Counted from the first letter of the stretch, positions 36,189 through 44,424 are shown. The stretch is 64,000 nucleotides of DNA from Varibaculum cambriense DSM 15806 (GCF_000420065.1 NZ_ATUF01000002.1:806001-870000); one strand, 5' to 3'. Program-made: numbers and translations. The notes: generated from the letters alone by a model not told the origin.

Positions 36189-37211
36189 CTATTTGGAATA
36201 TTTCTTGATGAGAGCCATTAGCATAGGGGTTCCTACCAGGGCTGTTAGTATGCCGATAGGTAGTTCCGCTGGCCTGATAGCCACGCGGGTGCAGGTGTCG
36301 GCGATGACGACAAGCAGTGCGCCACCCAGGGCAGAGATAGGTAACGCAGCTCGGGTGGTGGAACCGACTAGTTGCTTCGCAGCATGAGGAACGACTAGAC
36401 CCACGAATCCGATGGCGCCGGTAAGGGAGACAAGCACCGCTATAGTGAGCGCCACTATGAGGAATAGGAGGTTTCGATAGAGGCGGGGACTGGTACCCAG
36501 TGAGATTGCGGCATCGTCTCCCAGGTTAAGGATGTCAACCCTTCTTCCCCAGATGGTGAAGCAGATTATTGCAATAGTTACCACGCTGCCGGCGATAATA
36601 GTGTCATGCCAGGTGGCGTTAGATATTGACCCGAGCATCCAAAACATTACCGATTTGGTTCCGGCCGCGTTTTTAGCCATGAGAGTTATCAGGCTGGTTA
36701 CTGCTGAGAAAAAGTAAGTTACCGCCATACCTGCAAAAATGATGCGTGTGGGAGTGATTTTTCCTCCGGCAGAAGCTAGCAGGGTAACGAGCAGGATGGA
36801 GGCTACTGCTCCCAGGAAGGCACCGAAGGTGATTCCCAATGCAGATAAAATATTGCTAGTTGTTCCGAAAACTATGACTGCTGCGGCGCCGGTGGAAGCC
36901 CCGGAGGAAATACCTAGAATATAGGGATCGCCCAAGGGGTTTCGCAGTAACGATTGGGTTATGAGGCCGCATGTTCCCAGTCCCGCACCAACGATTGCTC
37001 CCAGAACAGCGCGGGGAAATCTGACCTCCCCGATAATCTGAGTGTCAACGTTAGTGTCAGTAGTTCTTCTCAGCGCGGCAGCGATGCCTTCAAGTGCTGC
37101 CGATAATGAAATATCCGTAGCACCCACAATTACAGCCACTATTATTGAGCAGACTAGTGCTAACGCTAAGATAATTCCGAGAACCAGGCGTTGCTTTCTA
37201 TTCGTCAACAT
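36189..37211 (-). CDS. FecCD-family permease
   Basis: A 340-residue membrane protein with nine or ten helices and the FecCD hallmarks FPRAVLGAIVGAGLGTCGLITQ (about residues 64-85), NPLGDPYILGISSGASTGAAA nearby, GAIGFVGLVVPHAAK and the C-terminal ELPIGILTALVGTPMLMALI. Only one permease gene is present, so the importer would use a homodimer. ATG 37211 overlaps the end of the upstream S9 peptidase gene by seven bases, which ties the peptidase to the importer. Confidence 0.94.
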   Translation of the reverse strand: MLTNRKQRLVLGIILALALVCSIIVAVIVGATDISLSAALEGIAAALRRTTDTNVDTQIIGEVRFPRAVLGAIVGAGLGTCGLITQSLLRNPLGDPYILGISSGASTGAAAVIVFGTTSNILSALGITFGAFLGAVASILLVTLLASAGGKITPTRIIFAGMAVTYFFSAVTSLITLMAKNAAGTKSVMFWMLGSISNATWHDTIIAGSVVTIAIICFTIWGRRVDILNLGDDAAISLGTSPRLYRNLLFLIVALTIAVLVSLTGAIGFVGLVVPHAAKQLVGSTTRAALPISALGGALLVVIADTCTRVAIRPAELPIGILTALVGTPMLMALIKKYSK

Positions 37212-38386
37212 GGTGAATGCGTTGCTTTCATTTTTGTTTCAGATGCTTTTTGGCTGAGATAGCTCCACAGTTTGCGTTCATGGGCTATCCGCTCGCTGGG
37301 ATCACATGCCCCTTCATGGCCGCCTTTGCTGGAATAACGCCAGTATGTTACTTTTCCTCCCAAATTATTTACCCGTTCGACTAGGGAATCTGCGTGAGAA
37401 ATAGCGGTGACTGCATCGTGACAGTAGCCAATAATCAGCCAAGATGTGTTGCTTAAACTTTGGGGTGTGGCATCACAGGCTAAGGGATCTTCTTCTTTCA
37501 TAAAGTTATCCCAATCAGAGGTTTGAGGATCCCCGTACTCGTCTAACCATTGACGGCCTAAGGTTGTTTTCGGCAGGTCTTTAGTGCTGCTGATCGGGAC
37601 GCGGCATATTACTTGGGATACGAGTTCTGGGTGGGAGATAGTGGTAATCGCTGCCAGCAATGCTCCATGAGACATACCGTGTACAAATGTAGTCTCGGGG
37701 GTACAAATATCTTGACGATGCAATTCACGAATAGAGGAGGCTATATCCTCCCTGACTTTGCGTCTTCCTGCTTTAACCCCGGCTTGGTGCCAAGCTTTCC
37801 CATATTCAGCGCCTCCTCGGGAGTGAATAACGGCAATGCTGTAACCACGGGTTAACCATTTTGAGTAAATGTCTGGACTATAAAAACTGTGATTGTTTCT
37901 TCCGAATCCTCCGTAAATAAATACGATTGTCGGTTGTTTCTCCGTTAACGTTCCGAAGCAGTCTATAGGGATTCGGGTTCCGTCCTCACTAGGGGCCCAA
38001 ATCTGTCTGCAGGTAAATGCGTTGTCATTTTGGGAGATGTCATTCGTGGCGAAAGTTAGTTCTCCAGTTTTCCGGTCAAGTCGGTAAAGGCGGGGAGCGT
38101 TAATAAAGGAGGAGCCTTGTAAATAGAGCTCCTGGTCGAGCACTTTTATCGGTTTAATGTGCTGTCCTAAGGGGAATGATTTTCCAGATTTATGGGTGAT
38201 GACATCAAAAGTTTTGGTGTCATAAACCAGAGTTTCGCAAGCATCTTGGTAACCGCCATATACCGGGTTAGATCCAGAGGTTTTCCACTGTGGGTAGAAG
38301 ACACTGCCTTCGGGTAACCGGATCTCACCGCGCACTTTGATGATGTTTTCGCACTTAGGCGGGGATAGTTGCGATATCTGTTTCAC
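37205..38386 (-). CDS. Short S9A prolyl-oligopeptidase-like serine hydrolase
   Basis: This alpha/beta hydrolase has a complete S9A triad: Ser239 in GMSHGALL, Asp324 in GYCHDAVT and His357 in KGGHEGA, with spacings close to prolyl oligopeptidase. The FIYGGFG and HSRGGAEYGKAWHQAG segments also match. It is 393 residues against about 700 in the family: only a remnant (about 130 residues) of the beta-propeller that normally filters substrates remains. The start is GTG with AAGGAGGT five bases upstream. It is the first gene of the iron-type uptake operon and is divergent from a 34-residue peptide gene containing a single proline. Two roles are possible: removing the leader, or degrading the imported chelate to free the metal. 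No signal peptide is visible. Confidence 0.88.
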   Translation of the reverse strand: MKQISQLSPPKCENIIKVRGEIRLPEGSVFYPQWKTSGSNPVYGGYQDACETLVYDTKTFDVITHKSGKSFPLGQHIKPIKVLDQELYLQGSSFINAPRLYRLDRKTGELTFATNDISQNDNAFTCRQIWAPSEDGTRIPIDCFGTLTEKQPTIVFIYGGFGRNNHSFYSPDIYSKWLTRGYSIAVIHSRGGAEYGKAWHQAGVKAGRRKVREDIASSIRELHRQDICTPETTFVHGMSHGALLAAITTISHPELVSQVICRVPISSTKDLPKTTLGRQWLDEYGDPQTSDWDNFMKEEDPLACDATPQSLSNTSWLIIGYCHDAVTAISHADSLVERVNNLGGKVTYWRYSSKGGHEGACDPSERIAHERKLWSYLSQKASETKMKATHSPC

Positions 38387-38456
38387 CTAACCTCCTTCAT
38401 TTGTTCCGTAGTTTTATTTCCCTCTTGTGTAAAAGAAGAAACCATGTAAACTGTGC

Positions 38457-38475
38457 TTAGGTTAGCATAACCTAA
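38457..38475. promoter_or_regulatory. DtxR/IdeR-type iron box
   Basis: TTAGGTTAGCATAACCTAA matches the classical DtxR operator TTAGGTTAGCCTAACCTAA at 18 of 19 positions. It is centred between the divergent starts at 38386 (S9 peptidase) and 38529 (precursor peptide), so one site could control both transcripts under iron (or manganese) sufficiency. Confidence 0.85.
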
Positions 38476-38528
38476 GTAATAAGTTAAAGGCTAGCCTCTG
38501 AAGTTTCTATCGCTTGAAAGGAGGGGAA

Positions 38529-38633
38529 ATGAACACACTCGAAATCGTAGAGATTGAGGAAGTGAACACCGATCAAATCACTGTTCCTCACTGCCATCAC
38601 GGTGCCACCCAGCAGAGCTTTGCATGGAGGTAA
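38529..38633 (+). CDS. Candidate RiPP precursor peptide, 34 residues
   Basis: A small gene with a very strong ribosome binding site, AAAGGAGGGG, a few bases before ATG 38529, directly between the iron box and the YcaO gene. Residues 1-20 are acidic and hydrophobic, resembling a leader (MNTLEIVEIEEV then NTDQITVP). Residues 21-34 read HCHHGATQQSFAWR: one Cys, one Thr and one Ser that a YcaO enzyme could cyclise, plus three His. Pro20 is the only proline and lies exactly at the leader/core junction, fitting cleavage by the divergent prolyl-oligopeptidase. No homologous precursor is known to me. Gene prediction is supported by context and ribosome binding site; the maturation scheme is inference. 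Confidence 0.8.
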   Translation: MNTLEIVEIEEVNTDQITVPHCHHGATQQSFAWR

Positions 38634-38646
38634 GTAGATAGGCATC

Positions 38647-38679
38647 GGGTAAAAGATAGTGCTAAGACGCACTTTACCC
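38647..38679 (+). terminator. Attenuator-like hairpin after the precursor gene
   Basis: AGTGC/GCACT and GGGTAA/TTACCC stack into one stem with a 5-base bulge and a TAAGAC loop, 13 bp after the peptide stop. AATATTT follows. Partial termination here would give more precursor than enzyme, as is usual in RiPP operons. Confidence 0.55.
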
Positions 38680-38711
38680 AATATTTCATATAGGTAAGAG
38701 GATCAGGGGTT

Positions 38712-40922
38712 ATGTGGAAGATTTGTGCGCAAGTAAGGCCTTTGGATACGAATAGATGCGTTCTTACATGTGCAGATGGTCGTGATCTGGTGCTCTCAAC
38801 GGATGTCAATAGCATCGTGCGCGTCTTAGATGCGGCGCAGGATGTCCAGTCCACTCACCCTTTGGGCACTCCGTTGAAAAAAGCATTAGAAAAACACAGT
38901 TGTTTTATCAACACGCATGACCTAGTCTCCCAGACCCCTGATCCTCAATCTAAGGCCAATGCAGAGGTAATTGTCTGCGGTGACCCCACAATTGCGCGTT
39001 TAATAACTTCAGAGCTCCAAAAGATTGATGTCACGGCGCGCCTGTCTTCCCAGTCAGTTCGCGAATGTGCATACCAAGTCTTCAATCGCGGCGCCCTGGT
39101 GGTGTGCCGCGGAGATGAGCCTGCTCCCGTATTTGCGCAAACTATTGAAGACAATCTCGGACTAAATATTTCAGTGATCACGGTGGATCACACCCCCGAC
39201 CAACTATTGGTTGGCCCAGCAGTACTTAAAGGGCAAGGTGCAACTTATAGCGACAGTCTTGCTCGTCTCGCCGGAAATGCAGTCAATAGTGCAGTATTTC
39301 AAGCAAAAATGGGTAGCCCCGTATGGGGAAGTTTCTTACCGCGCTTAGGTGCAGCCACAAATATGGGGCACAAAGCAGCGGAATTAATTAAAGCTATTAC
39401 TCGCAATGAAATCGATAACCAGAAATCAACCCCCCTTGACACTATTTGGGCAATTTCCTTGGACGGGGAGCTCGAAGTTCACGCGGTGCTTCCCACGAAT
39501 TTTATGATGGGCCCTCAGCCTAAATCCCCGATTCACCCTCCCACCTTTGTGGTTGATAAATGCTATGGAATCGTAAAAGAGCTCACTCGGGTACATCACA
39601 GTGCCTATATGCCGCCTACATTGCATACTACCCAGGCGCGAACATGTGATTTACGCAGAACATCAACTTATATCAACACTGTATTTTGCCAAGGCTCAAC
39701 GTTAATCCCCAATGAGCTTGGAGAAGCAGAAAAAGAAGCGCAGATCCACGACACTGAACTAGCGGCTATTGGTGAATCGGTCGAGCGTTATTGCTCTAAC
39801 CTAATCGATCTCAAACCGGTATTGCATGGTTCTTATCGGGAATTAACGAGAAAAGGATACCCGCTTCTTCATCCGGAAGAACTGGTGCTATTCTCTGCAA
39901 ACCAATACCAGCACCCCGGATTTCCTTTTGTTCCTTTGACCCCTGACCTGCCCGTAGGGTGGGTGGAAGGTACCTATTATGAGAATGAAGAGCCAGTTTT
40001 CGTTCCCGCCTCCTTGGTGTATGTCAACTGGTATACCAACCAGTATCGGCAAGAACCGAAAGTTAACTTTCCAGCGTTTGCTGGAGTAGCTGCAGGAACC
40101 AGCAGTGAACAGGCAATATTATCGGGTATCAGTGAAATTATTGAACGGCATGCCACCATGGTGTGGTGGTTGAATACCCAGCCGCTTCCGCACCTGAAAT
40201 TACCACAGAAATATTTAGATCTTTTTAGCGGGACGAAAGAGCCACTCCGCCCCGCTTTGATCAATCTAGACAACACATTCAATATTCCGGTGCTAGCCGG
40301 GGTAGTTCACAATGATGTCTCTAAACTGGTCCACGTTGGTTTTTCTTGTCGCTCGAGCGTTGAACAAGGCGCCTTAAAAGCCTGGAGCGAAGCGCTAACC
40401 TTACAAGAGGGAGCTCACGACCTCGCAAACCCCGAAGGGGCACATTGGACAGCAATCCGTAAAGGTCTACTTCCTGGACGTTCATATAAGAAATGGCGCC
40501 GTGACCGCCGCTATCTGGATGACTTCCGTGAGGATCTCAAAGATGTAGATGACCTCCTAATTCAGCAAGAAGTCTTTCTAGATCCTCGCGCGGTAGACAG
40601 GGTGAAACCACTGCTGGACATACCAGCAACCCGCAGTATTTCATCTGTGCCACAGCTGAAAGATAGCCAACTAGCTAGTTATATAGAGCGTATCCACGCC
40701 CGGGGTATGCGGGTAATTACCGTTGATATCACCTCTCGCGATGTCGCTTCTTGCGGACTGCATGTGATCCGCACATTAATTCCCGGCACGATCGGCAATA
40801 CTCCTGCCGCATTTCCCTACCTGGGGCGCAATATGGTGGCAGAGGAAGCAGTACGGTTAGGATGGGTGGATTCGCCAAGACCTGAAGGTAGCATGAACCC
40901 CTTCCCAATGCCGCACGCGTAG
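38712..40922 (+). CDS. YcaO cyclodehydratase with fused N-terminal E1-like region
   Basis: A 736-residue TOMM-type enzyme that would use ATP to cyclise Cys/Ser/Thr of the precursor to azolines. Residues 1-75 may be the leader-binding (RRE-like) part. Residues about 75-215 look like a worn E1/ThiF-like C-protein (EVIVCGDPTIARLI; LVGPAVLKGQGATYSDSLARLAG), where the usual Cys pairs are missing. The YcaO domain carries both ATP-site motifs, AAIGESVERY (Glu355/Glu358/Arg359) and SGISEIIERHA (Glu475/Glu478/Arg479). It ends in PFPMP (residues 730-734), the C-terminal PxPxP of azoline-forming YcaOs. No flavin dehydrogenase (B protein) is seen nearby, so the product may stop at azoline. AGAGGATCAGGGG precedes ATG 38712. 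Confidence 0.9.
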   Translation: MWKICAQVRPLDTNRCVLTCADGRDLVLSTDVNSIVRVLDAAQDVQSTHPLGTPLKKALEKHSCFINTHDLVSQTPDPQSKANAEVIVCGDPTIARLITSELQKIDVTARLSSQSVRECAYQVFNRGALVVCRGDEPAPVFAQTIEDNLGLNISVITVDHTPDQLLVGPAVLKGQGATYSDSLARLAGNAVNSAVFQAKMGSPVWGSFLPRLGAATNMGHKAAELIKAITRNEIDNQKSTPLDTIWAISLDGELEVHAVLPTNFMMGPQPKSPIHPPTFVVDKCYGIVKELTRVHHSAYMPPTLHTTQARTCDLRRTSTYINTVFCQGSTLIPNELGEAEKEAQIHDTELAAIGESVERYCSNLIDLKPVLHGSYRELTRKGYPLLHPEELVLFSANQYQHPGFPFVPLTPDLPVGWVEGTYYENEEPVFVPASLVYVNWYTNQYRQEPKVNFPAFAGVAAGTSSEQAILSGISEIIERHATMVWWLNTQPLPHLKLPQKYLDLFSGTKEPLRPALINLDNTFNIPVLAGVVHNDVSKLVHVGFSCRSSVEQGALKAWSEALTLQEGAHDLANPEGAHWTAIRKGLLPGRSYKKWRRDRRYLDDFREDLKDVDDLLIQQEVFLDPRAVDRVKPLLDIPATRSISSVPQLKDSQLASYIERIHARGMRVITVDITSRDVASCGLHVIRTLIPGTIGNTPAAFPYLGRNMVAEEAVRLGWVDSPRPEGSMNPFPMPHA

Positions 40923-40956
40923 AACCGATACCGTTGTTGAGAAAGGAAAGGCGATT

Positions 40957-42690
40957 GTGTTCGCAAAGCAGCGTTTAGTTATGCGCGCCGCCGGAGTCTC
41001 CGTGTGGCTACTGGCCCCCGCCATGATGTTGGGTGTCCTGGTGTCTTGCTTATATATTGCAACCGCGGTGTGCAACGCCATGCTTTTCAATGAGCTATTG
41101 AGCTCTCGCCGGGTCTCCACAGTGGTGGGACTAATTATAGCTATAGCCGGTTTGCTCTTAATCCGTCCGTTACTTGAGGTCAGGGGACAGCTTCTACAAA
41201 ATCGAGCGGGACTAGTGGTGAAAAGCCGCTTACGGCAGGCACTTCTAGAGCAACTAGATGCGCGCGGACCGATGCGGGGAGGACTGGGGCGTTCTGGACA
41301 AATACAGTCGGTTCTCACTGATGGGGTTGAGGCGATCGAACCCTATTTCGTCAAGTATTTCACCCAACTGGCGGTCACTGCTCTAACCGCGATTGGTTTA
41401 ACAATTGCTATTGCCAGCATTTCTCCCCTGATTGCGGGAGTTCTTTTAGTCTGTGGAGTCGCGATTATTGCTATTCCCCGATTATGGGATAGAGCTCTTG
41501 CTGATCGCGGACAATCGCATTGGGTGGCGTACGAAAATCTCAATGCCGATTTCGTGGATTCTATGATGGGAATGTCCACTTTGAAATCTTTTGAGGCGGC
41601 TAAAGATCATGGCAGCCAATTAGAAAAACAGTCCAGCCAGCTGCTGAACACTACTATGGGGCAGCTACGGCTTTCCTTGGGAGAAACGGGCCTATCAGGA
41701 ATGATGAAAGTGCTCGGTCCTGCTCTCGGGCTCGTGATCGCAATTTCTTTGATTACTTCCAAGTCGATGCCGATTAGCTCGCTATTTGTGGTTACGCTGC
41801 TAGCTATCGAACTTTTCCGCCCGTTTACTGCCTTATCGGCATGTTGGCATGAAGCGTTTTTCGGTATTTCCGCGCTGCCAGCTATGAGCGAGTTATTTGA
41901 ACAGGAGCAAACTTCTGCCACTACCCGCAAATCTCCGCAAAACATGCCTCGCAGTAACGAAGTATCTTTCGTGGATATCTCCTACACTTATCCGGGAGCT
42001 GCCGAGCCGGCTCTTGAGCAAGTCACTTTCGTTGCACCTGCAGGTAAAACAACCGCTTTGGTGGGGCTGTCAGGTTCCGGAAAATCCACTGCGCTCGGGT
42101 TATTAATGGGTTTCGATCACCCTGATAGTGGAAGTATCACAGTGGGAGGGGTTTCAGCGGATAGTTTGGAGATTGCGCGTACCGTCACCCTGGTTCCGCA
42201 AGACCCGATTATTTTTCCAGGAACAGTAAGGTCAATTTTGGCCGAAGCTAATCCCAAGGCGGATGAAGCAGAGATGATGACGGCTCTCAAGCTAGCCTGT
42301 GCTACAAACCTGCATCCCGATAACAATCCTGATTCTGGTGACAATATTCTTGATTTAGAAATTGAAGAACATGCTCAGAACCTTTCGGGAGGACAAAAAC
42401 AGCGGCTGGCGATTGCTCGGGCTCTGGTTCGCAAATGCCCGCTCCTCGTACTCGATGAATCTACTTCTGGTCTGGACACCCAAACAGAAACAACGGTTCT
42501 GACGAATATTCGCAAAGCGTACCCGAATCTCACTTTATTGCTGGTTACCCACCGTATTGACGCTGCTGAGCAAACAGATCATGTAGTGGTAATGGGACAT
42601 GGGAAAGTGCTTTGTAGCGGGAATCCCTGTACGTTAAGCCAGGAAGATAATGCCTGGTCAAGATTGATTAGTGCACAGATAGGAGCCTAG
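40957..42690 (+). CDS. ABC half-transporter 1 (CydD/IrtA-like exporter fold)
   Basis: A 577-residue protein with a six-helix membrane domain (residues about 15-300) and an ATPase domain: Walker A GLSGSGKSTALG, signature LSGGQKQRLAIARAL, Walker B LLVLDESTSGLD. The start is GTG 40957 behind AAGGAAAGG, 34 bp after the YcaO gene. It pairs with the next gene to form a heterodimer. Exporter-fold heterodimers of this kind include CydDC (thiol export), RiPP exporters, and the siderophore importers IrtAB and YbtPQ. In this locus it may therefore secrete the modified peptide or take it back in. Confidence 0.92.
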   Translation: MFAKQRLVMRAAGVSVWLLAPAMMLGVLVSCLYIATAVCNAMLFNELLSSRRVSTVVGLIIAIAGLLLIRPLLEVRGQLLQNRAGLVVKSRLRQALLEQLDARGPMRGGLGRSGQIQSVLTDGVEAIEPYFVKYFTQLAVTALTAIGLTIAIASISPLIAGVLLVCGVAIIAIPRLWDRALADRGQSHWVAYENLNADFVDSMMGMSTLKSFEAAKDHGSQLEKQSSQLLNTTMGQLRLSLGETGLSGMMKVLGPALGLVIAISLITSKSMPISSLFVVTLLAIELFRPFTALSACWHEAFFGISALPAMSELFEQEQTSATTRKSPQNMPRSNEVSFVDISYTYPGAAEPALEQVTFVAPAGKTTALVGLSGSGKSTALGLLMGFDHPDSGSITVGGVSADSLEIARTVTLVPQDPIIFPGTVRSILAEANPKADEAEMMTALKLACATNLHPDNNPDSGDNILDLEIEEHAQNLSGGQKQRLAIARALVRKCPLLVLDESTSGLDTQTETTVLTNIRKAYPNLTLLLVTHRIDAAEQTDHVVVMGHGKVLCSGNPCTLSQEDNAWSRLISAQIGA

Positions 42691-42696
42691 TCGACT

Positions 42697-44424
42697 ATGA
42701 CCTTAGTTTTCAGTAATTTCCTTGCACTGATGAAGCGGCTACGCGAATGTGTTCCCCTTTTCGTAGCCGCCACTATTGTGACTGCACTTGCCCAAATTAG
42801 TGTTGTTGGGGTTGCGGTCAGTTCAGTATGGATATCTACGCAATTCATATTAAACCGTACGAATAATCTGAACCTGCTGTTCGTTATGATGTTTACCCTG
42901 GTGGTCGTGCATGCCGTGAGTACCCTCTTTGAGGTTTGGTGGTCACATGAAGTTGCTTACCGGATTCTACACACCTTACGGGTGCATATTTATAACGCTA
43001 TCGAACGAATCGCGCCCTTAGGGTTGCAAGGGAAACGTACCGGTGATGTGGCATCGGCTGCCATGAATGATGCGGAACAGCTGGAATGGTTTTATGCGCA
43101 TACGGCCTCCACTGCCATCTGCGCCATTCTCACTCCAACTTTATTCACCGGGGTGCTGGTGAGTTTTATTGGTCCGATTGGACTGATAATGCTGCTACCA
43201 ACTGCAGCTATGATTGCATTCCCTTTCGCCCTTATGTCCATACAACGCCGGCAAGGTAAAAAATTACGTTATCAACTAGCCCAGTTGCGTATTGCAGTTC
43301 TGGATTCTATTCAAGGGCAAAGGGAACTGCGATCCTTGGGGATGGTGGATAAACAAAATGCGCAGATCTTGGATCTAACACGAAAAGTGCAGGTAACTAA
43401 GAATTCGCAAACGATAAGAAAAGCCTGGGAATCAGCTTTTTCTACGATTGCAACCACAGTCGGATCCACGATTTTGCTAGTCATTCTAACTGGATGGGTA
43501 CTGACCGGACATTTGGATTCAGCTTTGTTACCAGTTGCGGTGGTGCTAGCGGGTCTCGTACCAACCCCCGCGACAACGCTAGTGGGCATGCTGGGAAGAG
43601 TAGGAGAAATTGGGGCATGCGCACACCGGATTAATACCATTCTTAACGCTAAGGATCCCATCCCCTCCATCCCGGAAACCAATCATGTAGAATACGAGGC
43701 AGAAACAAATCATTTAGTTAGCGACAATACGGTTTTTTCCTATCAGGCAGGTACGCCAGTTATTAACCAAGTTAACTTAACCGCAACTCCTAAACGCTCA
43801 ATCGCTATTGTCGGAAAATCAGGGGCGGGGAAAACTACCCTAGCCAATCTGGCTATGCGTTATCTTGATCCTCAGGAAGGCGAACTGCGTTTCGATGGGA
43901 GAAATCTTCGCTCCTATCAACCAAACCAATATCGCGAAAGACTGGCTCTTGTTCCCCAGGACTGCCATATTTTTGCCGGAACTGTGCGAGACAATCTTGT
44001 TTTAGCTAATCGGCAGGCCTGTGATGATGATATTTGGGCAGCTCTTGCCGAAGCTGATATCAGTGAGCTGATTACTTCTTTAGGAGGATTAGACGCGAAA
44101 GTCGGGGATCGGGGAACCACGCTCTCGGGTGGGGAACGTCAACGTATCGGGATTGCTCGTGCTTTTCTTCGGCGTCCCGACATGCTTATCCTCGATGAGC
44201 CGCTCGCTAATATTGATCCGTTCCTCGAAGCCTCCATTGCCAAAAATATTCGTAGCGCGAGGGCTGACCGTACTACTATCGTCATTGCCCATCGGTTGGC
44301 TTCTATTCGTATCGCGGACCATATCGTAGTTCTTGATGGTGGGCGCGTGGTCGCGGAAGGGACTCATCAGGAGCTTAAAGATCAGCCGATTTATAGAACG
44401 CTTTTAGGGCAACAGATAGCTTAG
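42697..44424 (+). CDS. ABC half-transporter 2 (CydC/IrtB-like exporter fold)
   Basis: The partner subunit, 575 residues: about six membrane helices, then Walker A GKSGAGKTTLANL, signature LSGGERQRIGIARAF, Walker B MLILDEPLANID, and the switch IAHRLASIRIAD. It starts six bases after the previous stop, so the two are co-translated. No peptidase C39 domain is present in either half, so leader removal must come from another enzyme, fitting the S9A peptidase. Confidence 0.92.
   Translation: MTLVFSNFLALMKRLRECVPLFVAATIVTALAQISVVGVAVSSVWISTQFILNRTNNLNLLFVMMFTLVVVHAVSTLFEVWWSHEVAYRILHTLRVHIYNAIERIAPLGLQGKRTGDVASAAMNDAEQLEWFYAHTASTAICAILTPTLFTGVLVSFIGPIGLIMLLPTAAMIAFPFALMSIQRRQGKKLRYQLAQLRIAVLDSIQGQRELRSLGMVDKQNAQILDLTRKVQVTKNSQTIRKAWESAFSTIATTVGSTILLVILTGWVLTGHLDSALLPVAVVLAGLVPTPATTLVGMLGRVGEIGACAHRINTILNAKDPIPSIPETNHVEYEAETNHLVSDNTVFSYQAGTPVINQVNLTATPKRSIAIVGKSGAGKTTLANLAMRYLDPQEGELRFDGRNLRSYQPNQYRERLALVPQDCHIFAGTVRDNLVLANRQACDDDIWAALAEADISELITSLGGLDAKVGDRGTTLSGGERQRIGIARAFLRRPDMLILDEPLANIDPFLEASIAKNIRSARADRTTIVIAHRLASIRIADHIVVLDGGRVVAEGTHQELKDQPIYRTLLGQQIA

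Noticed and set aside
34401-37211. A haem or cobalamin importer unrelated to the YcaO genes
   Set aside because: It cannot be excluded by sequence, but the seven-base overlap with the prolyl peptidase gene and the shared iron box make a link to the peptide more likely.
38484-38681. A 65-codon minus-strand frame opposite the precursor gene
   Set aside because: No ribosome binding site; it is the complement of the better supported 34-codon gene and its hairpin.
38529-44424. A lanthipeptide, sactipeptide or thiopeptide cluster
   Set aside because: No lanthionine dehydratase or cyclase, no radical SAM enzyme and no thiopeptide pyridine synthase are present; the only modifying enzyme is the YcaO protein.
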